Of a stretch of 64,000 nucleotides of DNA, positions 32,584-44,700 are shown piece by piece (position 1 is the first letter of the stretch; every line of letters begins with the position of its first letter). The stretch lies in the NCBI GenBank assembly GCA_014773175.1, contig VXCM01000751.1, forward strand, positions 1-64,000. Direction: 5' to 3'. The notes under the pieces were generated by a model that saw only the letters and a list, made by a program, of their open reading frames with translations, did not search any database and had not been told where the DNA came from. This stretch comes from Lucifuga dentata (taxonomy: Eukaryota > Chordata > Actinopteri > Ophidiiformes > Bythitidae). Both the position numbers and the translations under genes were made by a program.

Positions 32584-33975
32584 TTAGGACAGTGAGAGGG
32601 GCTGAAGGGCTGAAAGGACTTCACCACAGCGGCCGCTTGCTTTCAGCTTGGCCAGGTGGTCTGCTCTTGTAGGCCCAATGTTCAAGATGGCAATTGGGAT
32701 TTTCCTGTCACTTGCTGCCAATAAGAACCTGTATCCTGAATATACCTTGGGAATAACAGAGAGGGACACAACAAATCAAAGAATAATACATTTTGTTGTG
32801 TAGATGTTTAGTTTCTATTGGAAACTACCCCTATAGTGATGACCAAGCAAGATCAGTTCCATCATACATTTAGATAAAGTTTACCTGTAAAGAAGACCCC
32901 ACCACGAGCACTGCATCTGACTCTTCCAGTCTGTTGTGCACACAGTGTACTGTTGCTTTGTTCACTGTATCTCCAAAAAATGTAACTTCAGGCTTCAGTG
33001 TCCCCCCACAGTCTTGACAGGAAGGAACTCTGAAATGAAGGACCTGTTCGTCTTCCAAGAAGACATCTCCATCCGGGGCCACAGCACCTGCCTGCGCTCT
33101 CCAATCAGGGTTCTGTGCTGCAAATCGCCTCTGCAGCTCTTCTCTTGGTGAGATAGCACCGCAGCCAAGACACATCACCCTAAGGACACGTATATAAATA
33201 CATTCTTTTATGTTTTATCAGGATCATTTTGGCTTTACTACTTTATTAGTAGATTTTATTAGGGAGTTTTTCCTAGCCTTATTGAACAGCTTGGTCTTGG
33301 TTATGAACTGTTGCTGTGTGGGCCTCTAAAGCTCTTTGCAGCATTGTGCAGTATGTGGTATAGGGCTCAAAAGTACACATGAACTTACTTGACTTGTGCC
33401 TTTAAAACAGAAACCTTTGAATCTGAAAGTCAGCAATGAAGACTTAAATCTTGTTATAGTACAGCCATGACTGCTGTAGCAGATCCTCACCTGTGTGCAC
33501 AGCCGTGGAGCTCAGTCAGTCTCTTCTGCCCTGCTTTAGAATGAAGCGCATCCACATTTTGTGTGACTAGCCAGTGCATCTTTCCCTCCTCTTCCCACCG
33601 CTGCAGAGTCCTGTGCGCAGAGTTCGGCTCACGGGAGGAGAACTGTGGCCACCCCACAAAGTTTCTGGCCCAGTAGCGTTGACGGGACCTGGCACTGCGG
33701 ACAAATTCTGCATGCTGCATGGGGCGTCTGTCAGTGCGGGCGTACAGCCCAACACCCTCTGAGCGGTAATCAGGGATCCCTGATTCTGTAGAGAGACCTG
33801 CACCAGTAACGACAAGGAGGCGTGTGGCCCGGGACACAAAGGCCTGCAGCTGTTCCAGGGAGTAGTCATCAATAGAGCTGCAGGCAGGGACAAAGTTTAG
33901 CATGCCTGCAGGGACTGAGGACAGCCTTCCTCCAGGGGCTGTGTGAACTGTGAGGGCCCTCCATGGCAGTCTCAT
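32584..33975 (-). CDS. sirt4: NAD-dependent protein lipoamidase/deacylase sirtuin-4
   Basis: Mitochondrial sirtuin that removes lipoyl and other acyl groups and ADP-ribosylates glutamate dehydrogenase, using NAD. Coding exons are 33975-33491, 33179-32885 and 32745-32584, giving 313 residues (human 314). NAD-binding [20 protein letters not shown] sits at about residues 58-77. [12 protein letters not shown] is at 138-149, with the catalytic His in LTELHGC at about 157. Zinc cysteines are in MCLGC and SCQDCGG, then [11 protein letters not shown] and [14 protein letters not shown]. The basic N-terminus fits a mitochondrial targeting peptide. An acceptor (gtgctatag) abuts the ATG, so a non-coding first exon exists upstream, probably ending at a donor near 34610. 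Confidence 0.96.
33249..33372 (+). repeat. Short interspersed repeat (gggagttttt family)
   Basis: A diverged copy of a fish repeat that begins gggagtttttcctagcc and contains gtgtgggcctctaaagc and tgtggtatagggct. Related copies lie at 45104-45236 (+) and 39266-39362 (-). It sits in the sirt4 intron between the first two coding exons. Confidence 0.55.
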
Positions 33976-35601
33976 CTATAGCACAACACATAAATTAATA
34001 CTGCAGCTAATGATTAGTTTGATTATTGATTAATCCAGTTTTATTTATTGATCAATTAATTAATCCTTGAACCTATAAAATGCCTCTCATAAGTACTCAG
34101 ACTCGATGTTTTCAAATTAACAACAGAAAAAAAAAACAACGGGATTCAGTTTACAATATCAAACAGACAAAAGCAGCAAATCCTCACTTTTGAGAAACTA
34201 CAACCGAGGTAGTATTTAATATGAATAGATAATGTTTAGAAAATGTTTCATATTTTAACGATTAATGACTACAACGAGAAGTCAGTTGAGTTATCATGTT
34301 TTTCTTACAACTGTTTCAGCAATTTTTTTTTCTTTTGTTCCTTTCAAAGTCACATACTGAACACTCACTCGTATGGCTATAATAGTTAACTTGTTAACTA
34401 TTTAAACTACACAGTATGACACACCTTCTAAGTATTACGTTTAAATTAGCGTCCCGATACAAGTTGATATAAAATTGTTTAATATAATAAAATATAAGCT
34501 ATGACATAAGCTAAACTTTGTAAACCTGCACATTTGAACCGGCAACTAACAGCTGGCTAACAATACAACACGTCAGGCACGTACGATAAATGAATAAGCT
34601 AACATACCTTATTAACGGCTTACAGCTGTAGCGACACTTTAATGTTGCTGTAGTTATCGATATTACATAAAATTATCGATATTACGTAAAGTCGGTAAAA
34701 TGTTGTATAACATCTATGATTGAAACAACGTGAGAACGTTTACCAACACCGGAAATACCCAATTTAATGTAACACCAATCTAGCCTCGTTCTAGTCAAAG
34801 GTTGAGACCCAATCGTATTACGAAAATATATGGCTTTGTCCTTAAAATTGAAAGAAAAAAAAAAAAAGTTCATTAAAATGTGAACTTGAGTATCTTTGCA
34901 GCAGCCAACGCCTCAACCTTAAACAGCTTCATCACAAGTATGTTCCGTGAAAATAACATTACATTTAAACTCCTGTTATTTCAGACATGCTATAAAAGTA
35001 CATAGTGACACAACACAGCTTTAAATGAGTGTTCACAACCATGATATAATGCCCAGTCTCACACTAATTGTGAGATTATTAATAAACAATAATATAGATG
35101 TATGTAAAAACTTCACATTTAGGCAAAACCTAGTCAATTTATACATGACGTTACTTTGACCATAATTTGATTTATTATATAAAGTGCTGGCCAAACACAG
35201 TGGTAAGATGTGTAATGTCTGCCATTTCCTATGACTTTTGTTTGTTTGAAAGATAGAAGGATTATACACACTGCAGCATTTTGAGATATAATAGGTTCTA
35301 GAGTTGCTGAAGGCTTTTGCAGATCCAAGCTTTTATAGGATGATTATGAAACTCCTATTTGTGGAAGGCCTGTAAGCAAACAGAGTGATGGAGGACATAT
35401 TTTGTAGCTGACCACTTCAGTTTGCACATTATTCCATGTCTTGATGTGCCTAAGCAGAGTTCTGACTGCAAGCTCTGGTGCAAACAAGATGATGCTGTGA
35501 GAAACGGTTTGTAGTCAGATTTGGATTAACAAATATGTGGATGAAGAGTTCAGCTTTATTGAACTGTAAAATGGCACACATTCTATTTCCTCCAGTGTCC
35601 A
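33976..35601. other. sirt4 upstream region and transferrin-like gene 3' flank
   Basis: Contains the probable sirt4 non-coding exon (ending near 34610 on the minus strand) and AT-rich sequence. No other exon was recognised. Confidence 0.4.
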
Positions 35602-38600
35602 TTAGAATATGCTGCACACGTCCTGATTGCAAAACTCCAAAATACCTGTTATGAGAAACATTAATGAAAAGATTAGCACTGTTACAGCCTGAGAGAGATA
35701 GTTCAATTATACATTAGATTTGACATGCAGCACAGTCCAAACTTTGTTATAGTCGTACCAGAGTGTGTGCAGTTGAAGACAGTTTCTGCATGGCTGTAAA
35801 ATTCCTCTCCGAGAATGGTGCGATAATCCACGTGGCTTGTGTGGACCAAACACTGTGTTGCATCTTTGAACAGCAAATCACTTTCTTCATATTGCTGGGA
35901 GTCAAACAGCTTCAACTCTGAGTTTGGGTTTGCTGCCAAAGTTTCCTGTGAAGTAAAAGAAGAAAAAAAAAACACCAGGTTTTAAATAATAAGCGTATTA
36001 ATAAATAAAATAAACAAGTGATTCATTTCATTTAGTAAAAAAAAAAAAAAAGTTTAAAATAAGATGACCTGTGACTTCATGAGAAAGTCGTATACTCTCG
36101 CAGTGAGCACTGGACGTGTCATGACGGTGTTCGGTGGGATGACTCCCATATTACAGCTCTCCCACTCTGACAGTGGGGCACGGCGCCCATCGCTACACAA
36201 CAACTCAAAATCTGATGACTCCCACCCTTCTGCCCAGCCAGTGGAACTCAAACCTGAAGTACAATGTGAGAAAGAACATCCATAATGTAGCAGAGCATTC
36301 AACCAACTCCAACTAAACACACAGCATACCAAGATTGAAGCATCTGTGTGTGTTTTTAGGCCAAAACCTCATCTGGGAAAAGCTCACTGAGAATGTTGGC
36401 CTCCAGGTTGTGCTGCTCAAGGAAGGCCACATCACCATAGCTTTTACCACTTGGATCTCCAACAAGGCACCTATAAACCATCAGAAGAGGATTATATGAT
36501 GCAAAAAAATCACAGATGAACACAAGACTCTCATTTAGACAAGTCAGTGCACCTACCTTAAAGCCCCCATATTGCCATAGTAACGTTCATTGTGGTTGTC
36601 AGCGCAGCGTTTGGTGGCAGCCTCCCCAGTGCCTCCCATACACACTTTACAGAGATTTCCCTGAGAGCCAGGAAGACAGCCCTTCCAGAATACCTCAGTG
36701 TACACTAAGAGATCACAAAGTGATTAATGTAAAATGGATTACTCTTAAAACACGAATAAAGCAACAAAAAGCACAAAGTGCAAAGGTTAAAAAAAATTAC
36801 AGCAAATAAACAAAAGATGTAACATGATCGAATAAGTTAAATATTTAAGCATTACATAATTATCCATGAAAATACTTCAATGTGATTTTTAAAACCTTAC
36901 CCTTGTTTGGGTCACAGGGGGAGCTGCTGTTATGCTCCAGGCTTAACTTGTGTCTGTACGGCAGCAGCCACCCTGCAGGGCCGTACATGTGGCCATGACA
37001 GGAGCGACGGCCTCCAAGGTTTCCAAAAAAGATGCTTCTGCTGGAACGCTTTGCAACGGCTACACCGACCACTGAGGGCAGCACTGAGGAGAGACACAAC
37101 GGTGATTTAAGATCAAGACAATAATTGCATCAGTTTCCATGAAAACTGGATTGAGGTGTATTTTCTTTTCATCTCACCATCTGTTTCTAAATGGGTTGTT
37201 CCTTCAGCAGATACACATTTTCTTCCTGGGGAGAGTTCAAGAAAACACAATATATACACAATACATCATTAATTAATAAAGGCCACCAACCAATAGTGCT
37301 ATATTATATTCAAGCAACCTATTGACTGTATTCATGAGGAAAAGAATGTGAACAGGTCCTTACCATAATATTCTGTCATTACAGGGACAAGACCACATTT
37401 CCCTGCAATGAATGTGTGAGTGGCATCCAGTGAGACAGCATCCACCTCGTCCCTCTGTGGTAAATTGCATGTGGGTGTTTTCAACGTGTATCAGTGTTCT
37501 CTAATAAGTGTGAAGAAAAGGTATAATCTGATATCCTGTGATCCATTTACTTACTTTAATCTTCTCCACACAGTCACTCATTGAGACTGCTCTGACACAC
37601 ACTAAGGGGTCTGACTTTATACTGAGGGCCCACTGCTCACATTTCTTCTGCTCCGTGTGGCTAATGCAGCACCATCGTACAATGCTGTCCTCCAGTGAAC
37701 TACCTACACACGTACAAGTTCGATGAGGATACAACAATCATAGCAAAAAATATGTTTAAAAAAAAACAAAAACAAAAAAACAGCCAGCACCTTCGTGTCC
37801 AAGACCTTTGAGGAGCGCTACATAATCCAGCCCCAGCACCTGAATGACATCCATGTCATCTTGCAGAACAGCCAGTTTCTCTGTTGCATCTTTGAAGAGA
37901 AGATCATTTTCTCCGAAAGAAGATGAGTTAAAGAGTTGGAAGCGCTGTCTCTCTCTTCCTCTATGGCCAAACAGCATCTTACGTAAAAGGAATCAAAGGC
38001 GCTTCAGGGGACAGACATACAGCGCCATACAGCGCATGGAAACAACATGTCGTTACAGTTTTGGGGAAAGTTTTGGAATAATACAGTTACTTAATGAACA
38101 AATGTACCTGCACTGTTACGAGAAATTTGCGTGCAATCTTGCGATAGTTGAATCTGGTGACTGTGCCTCCTCCTGGACCACGCCCCAGGTTACAGTTTCT
38201 GTATTGGCTGAGAGGAGCATGTGTTCCATCTGTGCACAGCAGTCTCAACTCCTCTCTCTCACTCTCTGGTGAAGAAGAGGAAGGAAGGGGAACAAAATGG
38301 CAGGCATTCTAAGTTTTTGAGGTTTTAACTTCTGCGGGATGCTGTAAAGTCACAATATTTTTCATGTAACATAATGAATGAATGTATAGAAGGATACTAT
38401 AGAGGTAGATCCATTAGACCTACAGTACCTTCAATACTTGCAATCGCCAAGTGGTCCATAAATGCCACATCTCCTGCCCCACTCCTGAGACATCTGAGGC
38501 AGAGCAAAAGAGGCAATCGTAGAAATTCATTAATGTTTTGACTGTTCTGAGTCCTGAGTCCAGAATATGTTCATCCTAAGGTGAACCTGACCTGAGGGCC

Positions 38601-41213
38601 CCTTGGCTGTTGTAGAAGGGCTCACTGTGGGATGTTTCACAGTGGTAATTCTTCTGGCGAATGTAGGATTTCTGGCCTTGGCATAGGGTGCAGAGAGCAG
38701 GCGCCATGGCAGCAGCCCCGGGAATACAGCTGGCACTAAAAAAGCTACTCACATCTGCTTGAGAGGAGAAAACAAGTCAAAACACTGAAAAACGAGATGT
38801 CATGGATCTACAGTACTTCAGCAGAACAGCTTGTACAAACATGATCATCCATACATAATAGATTTTTCAATTCAATTTAAATGTGTAACTTCCACACTGT
38901 GCTGTTTTCACTAGATAATGTCATTTGCTGTCTTCCTAAATTACCCTGAGTCAGTGGCTGCTCCTTGGACCAGCTCAGGTAGTTGCGGGACAGCAGGAAG
39001 CCAAGTNTACCCTGAGTCAGTGGCTGCTCCTTGGACCAGCTCAGGTAGTTGCGGGACAGCAGGAAGCCAAGTGGAAGACTCCAGCCAGCTGTCCACCGGA
39101 CCCCACTGTGACAGCTCCTGTGACCCTGCAGGGATCGTATGTCCAAGCTGCTGTTTCTCACCACAGCCACAGACAGAATACAGCCTCCTGCAGCACTCAG
39201 TTTAGACAAAGACAGGAATACACAGACAGGTATACTGGCACACACACTAATGCTGAAGTGACATGGTGTCAAGCTTATTTATGGAGCCCTGTATCACATA
39301 CAGTGTCTCAAAAGGCTTTACAGGCCCACACACACAACAGTTCCTGAAAAACTCCCTAAAAAATCTTATCATACAAGGGGGGAAAAAAATAGAAGAAACC
39401 TCAGGAGAGGCCATTCAGAGAGAGTTCCTCTCCTCAAACAGTCAGATGTGCAATAGGAGCCATAGGTGGGGAAGCAGCAGCAAATAAAAATATAGGAAGA
39501 TGCAAAATAGAAACTGTGAAGTAAACCTACCATCGCTGTATATCTCCTTGGCGATGGCAACAAGGCCAAACTGCTTCACAGCAGAATAAACTTCTCCTGC
39601 ATCTAATGTCACTACATCAGCACGGTTAGCCTGAAAAAAAACAAAGAAAAAAAAAACAAACAGAAATCAACAGTATGAGTCATAATTTTACAAGTTAGCT
39701 CAAAGGAAATCTTGTTGTAGTGGTATTCCCATGGGGTTCATATATCTTTATTAAAGGCCATTTGTTATAGAAAATCTCCCCCACGGAGATTAAAATCACC
39801 TGTCAGTTTTCCAGATTTGGATGCTGAAACAATTTTTCAACACAAATTTACATTGTCAGTAAATTTCCCATTAATATAAAGCGTTACCAGAGATTTAGAA
39901 ACTTCATAAATTTATTACAGCTGTACTTAATTTAAATAATAGCTGTTTACCCCACAACCACTATTTTGTGAAAACACCTTGACAGTGACAACACACTTCT
40001 TACACATGCATCTCATTTACCATGGATCCTGGTGTTGGTATTTTCTATTATTATTCTCACTCTGAACAGGCTTTCATCAATAATTTAACTGTGTTTGGCT
40101 TCATGAATTGTTCCCTACAACTTTACAAATCTCCAAAACATGATCTGATCTAAATGTAATTTCTGAGACCTTTAATGGCCAAATTTTTCTATGTTCTATA
40201 AAGTTGTCAAGCCATCTCAAGGACATTCAAAAGAATTTGCCCCAATGTATTTTTGATGCTACTACAAAAGAGCTGAGAGTGAGTCAAACCATTTAACAGC
40301 CATCTATTATTTTCCTCTTCCTGCACAATCTTATTTACAGCTAGGATCATTAACAACTCAATTTTTTATTAAGTTCCCAAACTCTAAATAAGAAACACTT
40401 TGGTATCATGTGTTTTTCTTTGCACATTAGTACATAATATTTTTTAAAATACATGTTTATTCTGAATTCAGGCTGTAACAGACAAAAACTTAAGGAGACC
40501 ATCATTTGTTGCGTTGTGGTCTATGCAGACCCTTTTGACAGTCTGGAATGAGCCTGAAATTGTGATGATTTTAAATGGAACACAGCTCACCCTGATCTTA
40601 TCTATGCAGTCGGTGGTGCTGGAGGCTCGTACGCACGAGAGTCTGGCAAAAGCTGCCACAGCAGCCGGGGGCAGCACAGCTACCAGAGCTTTAGCCAGCT
40701 CTGCACACTTCCTCTGCTCAGGATGTGACACTGTACACCAACGCATCTTCTTAGCTGTCAGACAAGAAGATTTCAAAAAGACCCTTTATTATTGAAACAG
40801 CTGTAAAATATCACAGGTCAGTCTGAACAATGATATATGTTTAGTCGAGAAGTTGGTAGAATACTGCTATCATCCATATTCGTATATGCTGGTATACAAG
40901 TAATTTCTTAATGCAGTCATTAAATGACAAAATCAAAAGCCTACCTTGACTGATATTTATTTCAGTTTTAATAAGGTTATATCAGTTTTAACAGATCAAA
41001 AAAAATAAATACAAAACAAGCTGCAGTTCTGCCAGTAAAAACCAAAAGCCAACATTTGTAACAGAATAAAACTGTTTAAGGAGTGAACACATACAATGAC
41101 AATGAATGTTCAAACTGAACAAGGTAAGCAAATACGGTATTTTAGTATTAACACTTACCCCTGATGCAGCAGAGAAAGAGGAAAAGCAGTGCAGTGGCAT
41201 AAAGTGCTCGCAT
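35602..41213 (-). CDS. Two-lobed transferrin-like secreted protein lacking iron ligands
   Basis: Seventeen exons join in frame to about 729 residues: 41213-41159, 40754-40591, 39630-39531, 39187-38945 (177 bp true length, inflated by an N duplication), 38757-38592, 38493-38429, 38265-38108, 37977-37791, 37703-37555, 37454-37364, 37225-37178, 37083-36901, 36704-36557, 36470-36388, 36253-36069, 35945-35759 and 35645-35602. MRALYATALLFLFLCCIRA is a signal peptide. Each lobe has the transferrin start (KMRWCTVSHPEQRKC; IVRWCCISHTEQKKC), the LDA aspartate block, SCH...AGW, cysteine pattern and DLLFKDAT. The liganding Tyr, Tyr and His and the anion-binding Thr and Arg are replaced in both lobes. Length and exon number match serotransferrin. 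It may belong with transferrin-like proteins that lost iron binding, such as otolith matrix protein 1, but I do not assign a name. Confidence 0.88.
38942..39072. repeat. Exact 65-bp direct duplication around an N, in a transferrin-like exon
   Basis: Positions 38942-39006 and 39008-39072 are identical with an N at 39007. Each copy carries the exon end and its splice donor. Probable assembly artefact. Confidence 0.9.
39266..39362 (-). repeat. Short interspersed repeat (gggagttttt family), antisense
   Basis: On the minus strand it reads agggagtttttcaggaactg, then gtgtgggcctgtaaagcc and tgtgatacagggctccataa, matching the copies at 33249 and 45104. Confidence 0.6.
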
Positions 41214-41753
41214 GGTGACTTGCTGTAGATTCAAATATTTTTGCAGGTTGTAGAACACAACAACCAGCTGTCCTTTTGTTAGTCTGCAATCCGTAATATT
41301 CCTACGCAAATTTTCCAAAGGATTAAAGGCAAGAGAGGCAGTGTTGAAACCGGGAAATAAACCATTGCGCAAGGGCAGCAGTTCTGAAAACAGTAAAGTA
41401 AGTTTTTGCATGCATATGGAAAAGATTTAATACCATCTGTCTCAAGGACGACCCAAGTCCAACGTTTTTATGCGTCAGATGAGAGGGTGAAAGCTGCTTT
41501 ATGAAGCTTGACTATAAAGTTTGTGGGTATGCCAAGAGTTGATTTTAAGACAGATTGATGCATTTCCTCAGAAACTGACTGTAGTATTGGTAGATGTTTA
41601 TTTAGTGTATGCAGAGAGACTAAAGACATAAAAAAATATATATATAAACACTCAATATTAAATTTAAAGATACCAAGAAGCACATGTACAGCAACAATAC
41701 ATGCTTGCTGGTGAACCACTTTCATATTCAGTTTTCTTGTCTTCATGTTGCAC

Positions 41754-44700
41754 CTACACAGATGAAGAACTGTCTAAAAAACAGGAAGGTGGACTCTTGT
41801 TTGCAGTTTTCCTGTCCTGCTGTAAGCACCGAGTGATCCGTTCTATCTCTTCTGTTTGCCGACAGAGAAAAGTAACTCCTGAGGTGTGGAGGACAGTCTG
41901 GAGATGCTGGATCCTCTCTGCATGTCGCAGCATTGTTGGCTTCTGTCTGGACAGTTCCGTGGACAGTCTGTCGATGCGCTCCTCCAACTGTCAACGACAA
42001 AAACATCAACAACTTTTACACAGAATTAAAGGACCATACCACCATGTATGTTTGAGCCTAATATATTCAATTTTCGTACGCGTAATGTTGCTGACAACCA
42101 TTTCACAAAGGATAAAACCGTATTTCAGCTTTCCTGATATTTTGCAAAATCTCTGTCTTTCAAAATCAAATATTCACACCCACCTTAAAAATCAATGTTT
42201 CGCCTGCTAATTGTTACGCAGCCTTATGAAGTCACAGTCATTTAAATTTTTTGATATACACAGGTCTTCTTTTGGGACTATATTCTCTGGTGGAGACATA
42301 TATTCACTCTGGTGTTTTTATTGTGCTTCAACACTGAAATTACATAACTTCTAAAAAAAACCTGAATACACGTCTTGTTCACGATGATGGATTACCTATC
42401 CCAAGAATGTTTCAAGTATCAACAAGTTCATTTTAATAGCATACCAGAATGAACTGAAACCAATGGCGGTCTGGAAGGTAGGAAAAAAATTTTTTTTAAA
42501 CTCACCGTTCCAGTAGTATGATTTGGGAAATAATGTCAGTAACCTTACATGTATGAAAATTGAATATATTAGGCTCAAACATGCAAAATGGATAGTATGG
42601 TCCTTTAAGGACGTTGAAATTAAGAATGTCAGTGACTTCATATTATTTATTTTTCAACAACGATCAAATGAGGCCTCAGAAGAATGTGTGCAAGATTTAA
42701 GCCATCAATAAGAAAATAACCTGTGCATGACCAATTCCAGTGACTTACCGTAAAAATTTATACATATTCTGGCTGAGCATGTCTGGTCAAAGTGTGTGGA
42801 TACAGCATGTTTTTACACATGTGAATTGTCTTACCTCTTTAACATAAAACCATGGCAAATTTTTAAACTCTTACCTCCTTCAGCTCTTGACAAACAGCAT
42901 TCTTTTCCACTTCTTCATCTTTTCCGCTGGTCTGCAGCCAAGTTTGTAATACTTCTTTCAGATTTTGCCATGCCCTGAATGGACAGAAGCCCCCCCCACA
43001 TACTCAATATTACTATGTAGACAAAATGTGTGTTGGTACTAATATGGAAACTATATGGCCAAAGAAAAAGAAAACTGTTGTTACTGATAGGAAATTCTTA
43101 CCGGAGCTGCTTCCTCTCCTGCTGGAATCGCTCCATGTCCAGCTGAATGCTGAGCAGTTCTCTCATCAGCTGGGATGCTTGATCAGCCTCCACATCCTCT
43201 TCACTGAATGCTCTCATATGAACCTCTAAAAGAAGCATCACATCGCAATAGTTGGCTTGACCATGAAATTTATTATGTTCTCATAAGTCAAGGTTGAGTT
43301 AATACTGCTTTCTTTTTTATAGTGGATGAGAAAATAACTTGTACCTGGATACCAAGGTGTAGCTATTGTACCTGAACAGCTTGATGATTGTTGTTTAATG
43401 GGGGGGGGGACAAACTGATGCAAGGGCAAAAGTAGATTTGAGTTGCTGGTCTTCCCCAGCTTAGGAGGAAAAGCAGATGGTATCGTCTCGGTCAAGTCAC
43501 AAAATTTGCAATGTGTGACAATAAATACTTTCAAAGACAAAAGAGGTGATTACCATATATGTGGTACTGGTAGCCATGAAAGCAGAAGGAGGTAAAAGGA
43601 GATGCGTTTCTTGTGATCCACAAGGAGAGTCCATGGCAGATATGTGAGGGTCAGAGTGTCCCGTGGCAGAAACGAGAAAGCTCTGAGGTACAGAGATAAA
43701 GGATCCTGTCACAGGCTGAAGGCAGGAGCTCGCTGCAGCTTGGCCTTTGTGTGGAACAGACCTGAGCTCTAGAGGATGTGGATCTGTATGCAGGTGTGAC
43801 TGCTGCTGAGCTGTAACATGGCTCTTGGTTTCAGTGCTGGTGACACTTGACTGCCTCTGGGTGCTAAAAAAAAAAAAAAAAAAANAAAAAAAAAAAAAAA
43901 AAAGGAAAAAAAACTGTTTGCCATAAATAGCTCATGCTATTTTTAATGGAATGCTTCATTTGAACATGATTTCTATTATTTAATACTTGTGTTATATTCA
44001 TGAATAATGTAGTGAATGCTTATTATCTAGGATCTGGAATATTCAGGAGTAATTACACTACAAATGTGTTATTTTGTTCACAAATGCTATACCTGTTTTT
44101 TCGCAACTCTTTGATTGGAGACGCAAGCAATTCCTCACAACGACGTGGCTGAGGTCTCCCCTTACGTTTAAGAAACCTGCAGAAAATAACAAACGCTGTT
44201 GTACTGAGTCCACGTGTTATTTACATGCTGAGGGTGACTGCAGCACAGACTCACAGCTCACTCAACGCTCCATCTTCAGCTCTCTGCTCCACTGAGTCAG
44301 ACTGAGAAACTCTGTGCAGCACGCTGTTTGAGCTGGCAGGCAAACTAAAGGTCACACTCTTTTTAGGCAGTAACCCTCTGACCTCCTGCACTCTGTCTAG
44401 TTTACCAAGTGCCTGCTGCTTCCAGCGCATGGCACAACGCCGAACCACTCTCTGGAGATGATGCGATCTCTGTGGGACATAGGCACAATAAAGAAGTGAC
44501 ACTGGCATCTCAACTAAAATGACATAAATGTGAGTAACACACACACACACACAAACTCACTTGCTCTCGGCTGGGTTGTTGCAGGCTGGAGGTGAGGCTG
44601 TTCATGTGAGCGGCGTACGTGAGGATGCATGTCACACCCTCCCTCAGCAGCTGGTCTCTGTAGAGCTGAGCGGCTCTGGCGATGTGTTCTCGCTGTGCAC

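Noticed and set aside
37844..38272. 142-codon plus-strand frame
   Set aside because: It lies opposite exons 7 and 8 of the transferrin-like gene, whose frame, splice sites and motifs explain the sequence.
41468..41746. 92-codon minus-strand frame between sfi1 and the transferrin-like gene
   Set aside because: No motif, low-complexity Leu/His-rich text, and it lies in the short spacer between two genes.
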